From assembly GCF_033473495.1 (NCBI RefSeq), contig NC_088939.1, positions 4,340,001 through 4,404,000 of the forward strand: a DNA stretch of 64,000 nt. Direction: 5' to 3'. The notes under the pieces were generated by a model, which saw nothing but the letters and a program-made list of their open reading frames with translations, searched no databases and was not told the DNA's origin. The position numbers and the translations under genes are program-made. Positions 1 to 10,453 of this stretch are shown in pieces (position 1 is the first letter of the stretch; every line of letters starts with the position of its first letter). This DNA comes from Cercospora beticola (lineage: Eukaryota > Ascomycota > Dothideomycetes > Mycosphaerellales > Mycosphaerellaceae).

Positions 1-618
1 CACAATCCTAAGCAAATATCGATGAAGCGTTTCCACTGCCGAGATGTGCCTGATCCCAGAAGAAAGCGCACAACTAGCCAGGAGCACATCTCTGCGTTAA
101 GACCAGTGAGCCGGGGCGACAAGGCCGTATGCTCACAAGTCTGCGTGCACTGCATCGATATGCAGTACCTCATAGGAACCTCCATCAAAGCTGATCAAAG
201 TGGTGCCATTAACTGACTCGATCCTGCCCTATAGATCCACTAATCTACAAGGAAAGGAGAATTTTATGAAAATGGGTAATTGTCTCGTCGTCACATTCAT
301 ATCAATGCATCAATCAGTATGCAAATGAGGCAAAGCGATACAGCAAAGTGCACAGATGGAAAGAAATGAAAGAAGAAGAATTAGAGCTTGAAGTTATCGC
401 AAAATGCACATTGCATCATCCATACATACCTGCTGACCCTTTACCATTACCTCTTACAACCAGATCAGGAACCCAATCCATCCGGCCATCGATGGCAAAG
501 ACCATACTGCATATTCGAGCCTGTAGTCAGCAGTAAAACATTTCCCCATGATCGGACTTACCTTCCAAACCCTTCGCTCGAAAGCATTCAAAGAACAGCA
601 CAGCAAATCACATCAAAG
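1..618. other. Intergenic, left edge
   Basis: I see no credible gene here. The short open frames on both strands lack conserved motifs and a signal peptide. The right part would be the 3' flank of the minus-strand Cys-rich protein gene. Confidence 0.5.
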
Positions 619-1179
619 TCAATGCTCCAGGCAAGACTTCAACAAATCACCGCCACTCTTCTTGTTCTGCTTCGGCTGCACAGCATACATCGAACTCACC
701 TGTTGTGGTGTCGCCCGAGGAGTATCAGGCTGATACATCCGCCAGTGAATATTGCGGAACTTACCTTCCTTGAAGGCCCAGCCACCATATTCACCATCAG
801 AAGATGTCGATGAAGTCCTAGAACCAGCACTCGCCACACTAGATCTTCTCGAAGTAGAAGGCGAAGTATGAGGATCATACTCCGTCTCAACACTCGAGGT
901 CACGCGAACAGAAGGCGCACCCGGTCCACGAGAAGCAACAATCCCATAAGAAATATCTTGCAATTCAGGTTCGGGACCTGTACGAAAGAATAACTTACGA
1001 GCTTTGGTTCGTTGACAGGTTATACATTCTGTGAAAGAAGAGTTGAGACCCGTGTCTTTTGTGTTGTGGCATCCGCGGGAGTAGGTGACGGGGTCAGATT
1101 CGGCGGTGGGACAATAGGTGAAGTGGCGGCGGGAGTAGTGTTTGCAGGTGTTGTAGTAGGTGGTGGTGAATTGGCACAT
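619..1179 (-). CDS. Small Cys-rich protein of unknown function
   Basis: This is an intronless frame of 186 residues that starts at a true ATG. The first third is cysteine-rich (Cys2, 12, 23, 37, 53 and 56) and opens with MCQFTTTYYNTCKH. Short ascomycete proteins that begin 'MC-(aromatic/polar)-YxxCxH' with spaced cysteines are a common uncharacterised class, and this resembles them. There is no signal peptide, so a cytosolic or nuclear metal-binding protein is possible. The middle (about residues 95-125) is Ser-rich low complexity. The Trp-containing block GGWAFKEGKFRNIHWR near residue 130 looks conserved-like. No function is assigned. A longer frame on the same strand overlaps the 5' half but is proline/threonine-rich and unconvincing. 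Confidence 0.65.
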   Translation of the reverse strand: MCQFTTTYYNTCKHYSRRHFTYCPTAESDPVTYSRGCHNTKDTGLNSSFTECITCQRTKARKLFFRTGPEPELQDISYGIVASRGPGAPSVRVTSSVETEYDPHTSPSTSRRSSVASAGSRTSSTSSDGEYGGWAFKEGKFRNIHWRMYQPDTPRATPQQVSSMYAVQPKQNKKSGGDLLKSCLEH

Positions 1180-1972
1180 TTTGGATGTTTCGGAAGGGGG
1201 CTGTGCTGGTTCGGAAGGCAGGTGGAGGAGGGAATTGAAACAGCGAGCACAATCAGCGTTCTCGTCTCTCTACTACCTCGACGACTCTTTACTGGATCTT
1301 CTGCTGAAGCTGTGGATGGCGACTTGGTCAACAAGTCTGTACAGCATAAATTCGAAAGAGCTGCGAGGTCACTGTAGAGTCGAGAAGCTGAGTGCTGGCT
1401 GCGAAGTCCGATGGAGAGAATAGTGAGAGGGAGCGACAAGCTAGATTATATGTTCATGACCCGCCATTCTGTCGTTGCAATGAAAGAATCGAAATACCGC
1501 AGTGTCGATTTTTACAGTCTTTGTTATGTGTCCTTTGTTGGCCTGTCATCGAAAGGATCCGCCGTTGTGCGCTTTGTCTTGCTGCTCAATAATGCATTGT
1601 ATTCTCTGCCAAGGGAATAGGTTGGGGAGGCGAAGCACACGTGCACTACAACTTCTGTCAGTAACGATAGTACGTATGGAGCGACTTCTCGTCACCTCAG
1701 TCAAACTACTAGTCCATGGACTTCGAGATCAGAACTCGGCACGCGTATAGCAGGAAACCAACAACTAAAGAAGAACCACTCTGCCGCCAAGTTATGATTT
1801 GATGCAAGTATTGATGCGCAACTAATCGACTTCCACATTAACGATATTCGACGACCACTCCAACACCACGCAAGCGAACCTGCCACCCTCTAGCAACCAC
1901 ATGTACCTTGACCAAGAATAGATGACGTGTCTCCTCAACCTATACAACCATACCGCTCCAGGGCCGAGCAAG
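1180..1972. other. Intergenic, about 0.8 kb
   Basis: This is presumably the promoter of the Cys-rich gene and the 3' flank of the Gln-repeat gene. I see no further gene or repeat. Confidence 0.45.
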
Positions 1973-2760
1973 CTAGTAGTAAGGACCGTAAGGACCGAAG
2001 GCTGGAGGAAGAGGATAGGTGCATGAACACCTCTGGTAACTGTTTGCTGTGAGGCAAGTGTTCTATAGGAGAGTCAGCACGCACTTCGTCAAGAGTCTCA
2101 CAAGTTGCAGCGGCGTTTTGCAGCCGCCACCAGAGTGCCGGTGGAAAATATGCTTCGAGGGGTGTGTCTCAAAAGTGGTTCACTTACAAAGCCGTAGAAG
2201 TCCGTTTGGACGGTGAAGCTGACGCAGTCGAAATTGTTGTTGCACTGGAGGAATGATGGGCAGAAGTTGTACACTGGGTCGATGACGGGGAAATCGGGGT
2301 AGTGAGGCCCGAATCGATTTGGTGGATAAGGGCCATAGGGGTTGAGGCCATTATAGCCGGGATAATTGTAAACGGTGATGTCCTTGGGCATAAAACCGCT
2401 CAAGTCACCGAAGAAGCCACCACCGCTAGAAGACTTGCTATCAGCCGGAGCGGCCTTCGGCGGATCGGCAGCAGGGGCGTTGGAGTTTTGTTGAACTTGA
2501 GCAGCTTGACCGGCTTGCTGAGCCTGAGCACCCTGGTTGGCTTGCTGCATTTGAGCACCTTGGTTGACTTGCTGCAATTGAGCGACCTGCTTGGCTTGTT
2601 GAGCTTGCTGAGCCTGCTGCATCTGCTGCATCTGCGCAGCCTGCTCTGCCTGCTCTTCTCGGGCCTCGAGAGCGCGAGCGTTGATCACAGGCTCGGGGCC
2701 TGCGATGACGCCGCTGACGGCCGTAGACGCCAGGAGGGCGGCGAGGTATTTGAATTGCAT
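1973..2760 (-). CDS. Secreted Gln-repeat protein with six-cysteine C-terminal module
   Basis: Two exons, 2188-2760 and 1973-2062, are joined in phase 0 across a 125 nt intron (donor GTAAGT, acceptor CTATAG) and give 220 residues. Residues 1-20 are a clear signal peptide (MQFKYLAALLASTAVSGVIA). Residues about 38-95 are Gln/Ala-rich and include four exact-length nine-residue repeats (AQLQQVNQG and variants) at 60-95. A Gly/Ser linker and a Tyr/Pro-rich stretch follow. The C-terminal module has six cysteines, three encoded in each exon (CPSFLQC and DC, then NTC, RCSC). That even split, and a clean stop after GPYGPYY, support the intron: reading through it would leave only three cysteines. The protein is probably extracellular or wall-associated. 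I do not recognise the family. Confidence 0.75.
2476..2583 (-). repeat. Four tandem 27-bp coding repeats
   Basis: Residues 60-95 of the Gln-repeat protein are four consecutive nine-residue units: AQLQQVNQG, AQMQQANQG, AQAQQAGQA and AQVQQNSNA. The units keep length and frame while diverging, as expected for a coding minisatellite that can change copy number. Confidence 0.8.
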
Positions 2761-2922
2761 CTTGAAGAAGGCTCGAGTCGTAGAATGGTCTGTCGGGACG
2801 ATGAAAATCTGCTTGGTGCCGGCGAGGGCAAGAACTTGAAAAAACGAGTGACTTCGGTCGGTATGCTCCGCTTGACTGAGGTCGAGACGATGGGGAAGAA
2901 GGGACGCCTAGTCGCCATTATA

Positions 2923-2929
2923 TCTTATA
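2923..2929 (-). promoter_or_regulatory. Possible TATA element of the Gln-repeat gene
   Basis: On the minus strand TATAAGA, followed by another TATAA, lies about 165 nt before the ATG. Spacing is plausible for a fungal core promoter, but there is no transcript evidence. Confidence 0.3.
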
Positions 2930-5615
2930 CCGGAGTCGAAATCTGCTGAACTCTGTTGCTCGACAGGAGTGTTCATGGTGAACTGGGAAGGGAAATTGCC
3001 ATTCTGTTGGAAGCATTGTCCGCTTCCGGCTGCTGGGTGCGCGACTTGATCTTGACCATGTGCTCGTGGCCCCGGTCGAGCTTCAATATCTCCCAAATTG
3101 GAGGTGAGATATCGACTGAGAGAATGAAGCGATTCATTGACCGACCTTCTTCACAGTGGAATTATCTGTTCAACATCAGTCCTTACGACTCCAGCGAATC
3201 TCGACAGCGTGGTACTGTCAAGTATGCGACAACATTTTTACGATGGCATACTCGCACACACGACGATGTGCGAAGTAGATGGCAATGCGTGACCAACAAG
3301 TAGGTTCTGCGTGGTATTGCTTGCTGATGGCCATGGGGACAGCAGCGCATACCAGGGGATCGTGGCGGCCGAGTGTACATGCATACCGTATCGCACGACT
3401 TGCCTCATGAGTTAAGCAACCAGATCCTGGCTAACGGGACTGGCCTTAATCTCTTGCAGCAAGACCATCCTTCGTGTCAAAGAGCACATCAGCAAGGTGC
3501 ATTGAATCACCACTCACTGCGCAACCATGCGACCTGTGCATAAGGCATCTGCAGTGGCCAGCAGCGAGACAGATGTGTGTTGTATCATCCTACAGCACAT
3601 TCGAAGACAGCAACGCTGCTGAGTTCCAGCCGTTGAGTGAATGTCATTTCGCCACGTTCATGGTCTCTGGTTAAACCGGACGTTGGAATCGTCCGGATTC
3701 GGCACTGGCTTCAACTTCATCGGTTGTGCAATTTCATCTGCAGAAAGCATGGAAATCCAAGGAAAGTAAAGGAATGTGCCCAAAGCCATTGGAGTTCGGC
3801 GAGCGATGGCACCTCGTGAGCACGCCAGCCTGGCCGCGGAGCTCGTGAGCGCTACACATACCGAGAGTGGCACTGGCTCGTTGTTGTGGCCCCGGCAAAA
3901 TTGTTCGGCAGAGATCAACTCTATCCCCATCACAGATGCTGCCTGTTCGTCGACAAAAGTAGCAGCGGCCACAATTTCCGCGCCCGATTGTGTACTTATC
4001 AGCATTGCTGCATCAAAGTTCATCGTCAGGATCGAGCCCGCACACGGGTACTTTCGTACGTCAAGGAAGCGTCGTGATCGAATAAATCTTAGCGTCAACC
4101 TGATGGTCAAACATATGGCTGGGCTAGCCACGTGAGTCGGCGCTTAGAGATGAACGCAGTGGCATCTGCCATCTGCACTTTGACCAGATTCGCAAGCTGC
4201 AATCTTGCGATGCGCTAGTGAGGCTAAGACTGCGTTCGTGTTTGCCAAAGAGTGGCTACGTAGGCCTTTTGGATCGATATTTCTGGGATATTTCTGGGCT
4301 TTCTGAGCTTGCGGTGCAAGATCTTGAGCCGCTCCAGGCCATCTGCTGACCTGGTTGCATTGGAATCGCGATGGTACTGCTATGGCGGAGGACCGCAACT
4401 TGAGCTCCACCATCCTCTTTGGCGCGCTAGATACACACAGCTTGGTGTTGGTCTGGAGGACATGGACAAGATTGCCCCCATGCACGTCGGCTCGGTGAGA
4501 AGTTGGTCTGCTCGCGGAGACCTTTTGCCGTCGGTCGTTTGCACCATTCGGACTGCCAGCCGATGTTGTTGGTACTGCAGGTCGGGTGCTCACGGTCGAG
4601 TGAGAACAGTGGCCTGGGTAGCTTGTGCCGGCCGCTCGACTACATCGAACCTTCGCTGGCGCGCTGCAGAGAGCTTTGTGCTCATCCTTCGTTCACGCCT
4701 TGATGCACGACAAGAATGTCCTCTCGCCGAGGTGCCGTGGCCATGGCAATGCTGCCGTCGAGAGAGATGTCGCGCGCGTAGAGGGTGTAGCTTTGGCAAC
4801 TATTGTCAAGATCAAGAAGCAGGAAAGCAGAAGTTGGATATTCTATTAATAGATTCTCGGCTAGAATAACTAATTACCGCAAGCGCTCTTGCATGCTCTC
4901 TCCGCGCCTTCGTTGGCCGCGAGATGCACTTGTGCTTTGCATGCCAGACGTCGCCGATGCATGGCATGAGCCTCTGCCGTCCTCGGCCATGCTGATGTCG
5001 CTGACAACACGGCCGACCTCCCACGTACGTGAGCATTTGCAGTGCACGCCGAGCGCTGCAGACGCCCGACAAAGACAATGGCGGGAGCCGCTGTGGATGC
5101 CCTCGGCGGGCAGCTTGCTCTCTGCTAACTACTGCAAGCCATCTGGAGGCCCGCCCGGCCGCAGATTGTAGGCTCGTCGACTGACTCCACGCGGCAGCTG
5201 CACTGCGGCGGCAACAGACCTTGGACATTCCATTTCCATGACATCGCCGCCGCAGAGCAGAGGATCGAGAGAACCATTCCACGGCCATCAGACTCGACGG
5301 CTGTCCTCAGCCTGTCGTCTTACCAAGCTCACCGCGTCAACAACCAGACCTCGCCCAAGGCAGTAAAGTAGCAGATCTCTCCGAACCAACACGCGCATGC
5401 AGAGGCCATGTGCCACCCCGTTTAGCCCTCTCTGTGGCGTGTCCAAGCGGCAGATCATTGCGTCCTCGTTGCATTCTACGCGCATCCCGCACCCGTCTCT
5501 ATTTTTCGCGCCGCCTTGGTTGGAGCAGAATCCTCTCAGCGGCTCTGCAAGGCCGAGAGGTCCTGTTGTAGCAATATGGAGATACACAATCTGAGGGCAG
5601 GTGCTCGGCGGTAAG

Positions 5616-5622
5616 TATATAG
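5616..5622 (+). promoter_or_regulatory. Possible TATA box of the DUF3455 gene
   Basis: TATATAG lies about 145 nt upstream of the ATG at 5765, followed by pyrimidine-rich sequence. Position and composition fit a fungal core promoter. This is prediction only. Confidence 0.3.
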
Positions 5623-5764
5623 CTGTATGTCTCCTTCCATCTGAGCAGGGTATCCCAGCATCTACCTCAATCACCGACTCGAGCTCTCAGCCCTTCCAAC
5701 AAGTCATTGTTGATAAGGTAGCCTAACTAGTCTCTCACCCTACTCTGGACGCACCTCCAACACA

Positions 5765-6502
5765 ATGACACTCATCCGGGATCTCGTACTGGCTCTTGCC
5801 ACACTCGCCACATCGTCGAATGCTCTCTGCCTACCACGCAGCGAGGACTCAAAGCCAGCACTGCCACTGAGCAAGATCTCGAATACCGGCTCAACACCTC
5901 TTCCCGTCCCCTCCAAAGACCCCAAAGCCATCATCCTAGGCCTCGGGTTCCAAAACTACACCTGCTCCTCCTCATCTTCCACTTGGGTCCAATCTACGAT
6001 CCAAGCCGGCGCCATCGCCGACCTCTACGACATCACCTCAAAGACAACATCCAACACCGGCGACAGATACAGCAAATCCTCCCTCAAAGCTTTCGAAACC
6101 TGCCTCAAAGTAACAAAATGCACTCCCACCACCGCCAACGGCTTCTGCGATCGTTGCCACACAATCAGCAGCGCCGCCTTCGCCTCCAAACGTGTCGGAG
6201 AACACTACTTTGATCAAATCAACGGCCTGCAGATGCCAAATTTCGCTCTTGACACGCTGAAATGCTTCTTCTCGGGCAAGAAAGGCGGAGGCGTCAAAGC
6301 CCCTGCGAACGCTTACAAAGGGGCCAACGGTCTCGGTGCTGTCGACTGGCTCTACCTCGTCGACAACAACTCCGGACGAACTAAGGGAATGACCAGCGTG
6401 TATCGTGTTGAGACTGCCGGCGGCGTGGCACCTTCGAGCTGTTCGACACCTGGCAGCGCGATGCAAGTTCCTTACGCCACGGAGTATTGGTTCTACGACT
6501 AA
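5765..6502 (+). CDS. Secreted DUF3455 family protein
   Basis: The intronless frame gives 245 residues. Residues 1-20 are a signal peptide ending near SSNALC. The core has the hallmarks of the fungal DUF3455 family: ILGLGFQNYTC near residue 60, GAIADLYD, a central HYFDQINGLQMPNFAL block, APANAY followed by VDWLYL, VYRVETAGGVAPSSC, and the terminal VPYATEYWFYD. Full length matches the usual 230-260 residues. The family is secreted and of unknown biochemical function. Names such as 'malate dehydrogenase' on some homologues are not supported by any dehydrogenase motif here. The insert of several cysteines around residues 115-135 (CLKVTKC, CDRC) suggests disulfide bonding. Confidence 0.9.
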   Translation: MTLIRDLVLALATLATSSNALCLPRSEDSKPALPLSKISNTGSTPLPVPSKDPKAIILGLGFQNYTCSSSSSTWVQSTIQAGAIADLYDITSKTTSNTGDRYSKSSLKAFETCLKVTKCTPTTANGFCDRCHTISSAAFASKRVGEHYFDQINGLQMPNFALDTLKCFFSGKKGGGVKAPANAYKGANGLGAVDWLYLVDNNSGRTKGMTSVYRVETAGGVAPSSCSTPGSAMQVPYATEYWFYD

Positions 6503-7246
6503 TTGACAACGATGCGCTGCGATTGTTCATTTGATTTCACTTCTTACTATACTTTGTACATAATTCTTGAGACACGGCCAGAAGAATACCCACAGATCAT
6601 GGCGGGCAATTGATTTTCGGACAGATCACGACCAAGACAGACAGACAGCTAGACAGACAGACAGACAGTTCATGAGAACGAGATCACGGAACGGCAAAAC
6701 GGCATATTTCGGCAGAAGGATGCATATACGACGAAGGGTAGCGAAAAGCAGGGCGTTTTCTCTGTTGGTGGCTGATGAAGATAGACGAATGAAATGCGAC
6801 CAACATATATTCCAAAGCAATCCTGCAAATCCTCTTGCTTGATCATTTCTCGGTTCCGGTTTTAGGCTCGAGTGCATGTGCAGTAGTAGTGTATGGTGTT
6901 GTTCGCTACCGATGATGCGCTTGATGAAGGAACGATTCTGTGTGGCAGTTAGGAAGGAATGTGCAGGTGAGAGAGATGCCTGATGCAGTTGGTCTTATTC
7001 ACATCATCAGCGTGAGAAGTTTTGATGACAAGCGAGGTACATGGAAGAACTTGTAGTTGCTACATGGTATAAATTCGTAAACATTATCCGATGCGAGTCA
7101 GAGTGTGCACGACTGCGGTGCGTGGTATCTCCCCGAGTGTGTACTCCGATTACCCTTTTCTGAGCTTTCATATGCTCCTCATGTCATAATCCAACGTGGC
7201 CGTCTGCACGCTGCTCTCTTGGACCCACGACCAGCGATTGCATCTT
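6503..7246. other. Intergenic with microsatellite
   Basis: This lies between the convergent DUF3455 and 453-residue protein genes. Besides the GACA microsatellite at 6635-6668 I see nothing. Confidence 0.5.
6635..6668. repeat. (GACA)n microsatellite
   Basis: About eight GACA/ACAG units are interrupted once by CT. It lies about 130 nt downstream of the DUF3455 stop codon, in likely 3' untranslated or intergenic DNA. Confidence 0.9.
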
Positions 7247-8608
7247 CTAGAACGGTAGGACTGGTGTCACTGGCGTCTCATCATCGTCCTCGATCAGCGA
7301 AGGCGTCATGGCCCCATGTAGCGATGGCACCGGCGGCGTATCATTCGCTGACCTGCGCGGCTTCGACTTGGCTCTCGGCTTCCGCACGGAACTCGCAGGT
7401 GTCAAGAGTGTTCGGATCGACTTGCTATCATCACTGTCGAACGGCGAATTTGAAGCTGACAGCAGCACCACCCATCTTCGATCGACAGCGGTCCTCGCCA
7501 TTCCTATCGCCTTCCAGGACTCGTCGGTGATAGCAGCGAACACATGCTGATTGTGGCACGGACATGTCGCTGTCTTCACGATATGGATGCCGCCTTTGCA
7601 GGTACATTGTGTTTGTCTCTGAGCTCTGTTCTGGAAGGATGCCCAGCGCTCGCCCGTTGCAAGTCCCGGATACCCTGCGGGTCCGATGAGCTGAGCGGTT
7701 GCTGTTTCTTCATCCATGGTGACTGTGCTCCCTGCTGGAACGGACTCAAATTTGTCTAGATCATCTGCAGCTTCCTGTGCTTCACGGTCGAGGTATGGGG
7801 CCCGCTCCAGATTTTGGATGGCTCTAACTCCCATCCTGATCCTTGTGAGATTGATTGATTGGAGGAGTTCGTCCCTTTCACTCTGCAGTTCCAGTTCCTC
7901 AAAAGCGCTGATGGCCTCGGTTGGACTTCCGACACACCGAAAGTGCATTGATTCGTGCGGGTTTACATAGGTCTTCAAGCTGCTGAGACTTCTCATGTTA
8001 CGCAGATGACGACTGGACTTGATCGAGTGGATGAAGGTCCTCTTGACGACCATTCCTTCATCCTCTGGAAGTGGAGGTAACGCTTTCTCCGTTTTGAGTG
8101 GCACATGCAATATCGACTGCGCACTTCTCGCAACACGCTCGTGAGTCGATCTCTTCTCTGCTGGACTATTGGCTGCTGTGGAACGCGATTTGCGAGCCGA
8201 GCGCGTTTTCTCGATGCGCTCCAGGAATTGCCCGTCGGTATCATAGTCAGACTGTTCGGATGTTCGTAATGTGACACAGACCCGACTCCGCGACGGATCT
8301 CTTGATCTAGCATGTCGACGAGTATTCTGCTCATGCTCGTTAAAGATGTTGTCTGCGCTGACCCATCGATCGCGCAGTTCTCCAAGGTCCACAGCGCTAT
8401 CCTTGGCACGCTCGTGAATTGTAGGTGTACTCTTGGTGTAGTCGGCTCGACTGAATGGCGCTTCGTGAGACTCCCTAACAGGGCGAAGCGCGGCTCTATG
8501 TGTAAATGAGCCACGAATTTGAATGCCCGACAATGATGCATTCCATGTCTTGAATTTGTCCGTGAGACTTTCCACAGAGGGCGATCGACGTGGATGACGG
8601 CCTCGCAT
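7247..8608 (-). CDS. Hypothetical protein with a paired CxC cluster
   Basis: The first ATG of the frame is at 8608 and gives 453 residues without introns. The N-terminal 200 residues are basic and Ser/Arg-rich, probably disordered. Residues about 205-285 are more ordered, with a helix-like SERDELLQSINLTR segment faintly like the first helix of CAP/SCP proteins; that likeness is weak. Two CxC pairs at residues 335/337 and 349/351 (CTCKGG and CPCHNQ) could bind zinc. The C-terminus is again low complexity, with a basic KPRAKSKPRR patch that could be a nuclear signal. There is no signal peptide or membrane segment. Probably a conserved fungal protein of unknown function. Confidence 0.6.
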   Translation of the reverse strand: MRGRHPRRSPSVESLTDKFKTWNASLSGIQIRGSFTHRAALRPVRESHEAPFSRADYTKSTPTIHERAKDSAVDLGELRDRWVSADNIFNEHEQNTRRHARSRDPSRSRVCVTLRTSEQSDYDTDGQFLERIEKTRSARKSRSTAANSPAEKRSTHERVARSAQSILHVPLKTEKALPPLPEDEGMVVKRTFIHSIKSSRHLRNMRSLSSLKTYVNPHESMHFRCVGSPTEAISAFEELELQSERDELLQSINLTRIRMGVRAIQNLERAPYLDREAQEAADDLDKFESVPAGSTVTMDEETATAQLIGPAGYPGLATGERWASFQNRAQRQTQCTCKGGIHIVKTATCPCHNQHVFAAITDESWKAIGMARTAVDRRWVVLLSASNSPFDSDDSKSIRTLLTPASSVRKPRAKSKPRRSANDTPPVPSLHGAMTPSLIEDDDETPVTPVLPF

Positions 8609-9452
8609 TGTCGTCAGCACCAAGAGAACTTCTTGTTGGTTCGCAGAGTGAACGGGTTTGATATAATAGAATTCGCGCAGGAGAGGTGACGGGATGATTG
8701 AGCGAGCGCGCAGCCTTTAGAACGACTGAACGACGCGTGTGAGTCGTGTAGAAGTCAACATCTTGTCAGAGACTGCAGGCATACCCTGCAACCAAAAGCC
8801 AGCGAACTCGCGAAAGTATCGCTTCAAGCAATGAAGACGTTTTCGGAAGTTCCATTGTAGCAATGCAGCTGATGGCTGTTAGCTGTCAGCCCGTTGTGGT
8901 GAGTTCAAGGTTCACAAACGGTATCAGATACCGCTGCGCGAACAGAGTTTGTGGCGTGCATACAAAGCTGGGCTTGTGAATGGCCAAAGCGACTCGTAAA
9001 AAGCCCGGTGCCACCATTGCTGATTCAAGAGTCAGGCGTTAGGAGCATTTGGATAAGCAAAGGATTTGCTATAGATTCGAGGGGAAAGTGTCGCCCGAAC
9101 GGTCATGCCGGGCTGTTGCAAGTATCCCACCTTGCCGTGGCCGATCTATGGCCTGCACTCGACCATCTTTGGCGGTGCTCCGACGTTACGTTCGTATCGT
9201 GTCTGCTCCAGGACAGGATCATGATGCATTCCGGACGTTGAATCTGGCCGAGTACCGCGTCTGCATCATCGGCATGTTCAACGTCGCCATGGACGACACC
9301 GGAAGATGAGGACATCCCGTCCTTGGATATACTTCCCGCGCCACCCAAGGCGTACTAGGCACACACACCTCGTTGCATATGACCACCAGCGTTCATATGG
9401 CCTCAAAAAACTTGACGACATAGCGGAAGTTTTATGGTTGCTTGGCAGCTCT
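8609..9452. other. Intergenic, about 0.85 kb
   Basis: This would be the promoter of the 453-residue protein and the 3' flank of SPF27. Short frames only. Confidence 0.45.
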
Positions 9453-10073
9453 TCACGCCACGCCCTGTCGCTTCCTCTGCAGGATCTCGAGACGCAAGCG
9501 CTCAGCAGCGGCCTGCGTTTCAATCATCCTACCGACGCCAGTCTTCCATGCTTCCTCGAGGCCCTGCAATTCAGCTGCCGCGTTGCCTTGGGCCTTGCGC
9601 CGGCTTTCCTCAAGCTGCTCTTGTTCGATCTTGGCCATGTCGAGCTCTTTTTCCACAGCCTTGAGCTCATCCTCTAGCTGGCTGTTGCCGATCAACCAGG
9701 CATTTTTTCCGTAAGTCTCTAGCAGGCCAAGGTTGACTTCGCGACCGCGCAGATACTCGGCACTGGCATACGCTTTTTGTAGGGTATCATTCCACGCTGG
9801 CAGGTCTCCTTTGGCTGGGGGATCTAGCAGCTCATAGCGGCTCAGATCAAGTCCCTGGCTTTTCGGTTGTCCCGCAGCAATGCGCGCATGTTCTGCGTCG
9901 ACCAGCTCTGAAAATTTGGACTCTCTCAGAGCTGGTATGGAAGGATGGGCGGAGTTCGCGTGCGCTGGGTCGATTTCGGCTTGGATTAAAGCATTGGCGT
10001 TGTGCAATGCCTCTTCCGACACTGGTGCGTCGACGTAGGGCAGCGCATCGGGCGCGTTCTGAATGAGAGGCAT
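9453..10073 (-). CDS. Pre-mRNA splicing factor SPF27 (BCAS2 family)
   Basis: The 206-residue protein starts at the ATG at 10073. The N-terminal DALPYVDAP motif just after the start is the usual opening of BCAS2/SPF27 (Cwf7 in fission yeast), and the frame upstream of it has no ATG. LDLSRYELLDPP and the long helical region with ELDMAKIEQEQLEESRRKAQ match the family's coiled-coil core, and length is typical. The family sits in the Prp19/NineTeen complex, which stabilises U5 and U6 in the active spliceosome. It is transcribed divergently from the ceramidase gene, with 380 bp between the two start codons. Confidence 0.9.
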   Translation of the reverse strand: MPLIQNAPDALPYVDAPVSEEALHNANALIQAEIDPAHANSAHPSIPALRESKFSELVDAEHARIAAGQPKSQGLDLSRYELLDPPAKGDLPAWNDTLQKAYASAEYLRGREVNLGLLETYGKNAWLIGNSQLEDELKAVEKELDMAKIEQEQLEESRRKAQGNAAAELQGLEEAWKTGVGRMIETQAAAERLRLEILQRKRQGVA

Positions 10074-10453
10074 CCTCACAATTTCGGCAGCGTTTTGCTG
10101 TTGAGTCGCGAAAGCCGCAACTTCTCGTCTAGCTGAAGCTGTCGCGACTTTTGGCTTGGATGAACAAGTCTCGGGACTGTTGGCCAATGACGCCGAGTTG
10201 GATGACGAGGCAGGTCAACAGACCTCATTATTGCAACACCCTCACAAACACAAACCACACCAGCGCGCAAGTCACAGCCGTCAACGCGCATTGCACGAGC
10301 AGGTTCTCGTGGTGTTGCCCGCGTGACGCCGACGAGCATACAGTATCAAGATTATAACTACGCGCTGCTTTTGAGAAGCAACTTGGAACCACGATCTCAT
10401 CACTGCCTAATATCGAAAGGCTATGAAGGATTGAGCAGAGACTGTGTGCTACC
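10074..10453. other. Shared promoter region, SPF27 and ceramidase
   Basis: The 380 bp between two divergent start codons must contain both promoters and 5' untranslated regions. I see no strong TATA box. Confidence 0.5.

Larger units (their letters stand above)
2761..5764. other. Gene-poor stretch of 3 kb
   Basis: Many short frames exist on both strands, some overlapping each other (for example 3658-4131 minus and 3776-4135 plus). None has a recognisable domain, signal peptide or credible splice structure. I see no terminal repeats or transposase motifs. The right end is the promoter of the DUF3455 gene. Confidence 0.4.

Noticed and set aside
2302..2949. 215-codon plus-strand, leucine-rich frame
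   Set aside because: The Leu repeats are the antisense reading of Gln codons in the secreted repeat protein.
3658..4135. Overlapping frames of 157 (minus) and 119 (plus) codons
   Set aside because: They are mutually antisense, with no domain, signal peptide or splice evidence. No way to choose either.
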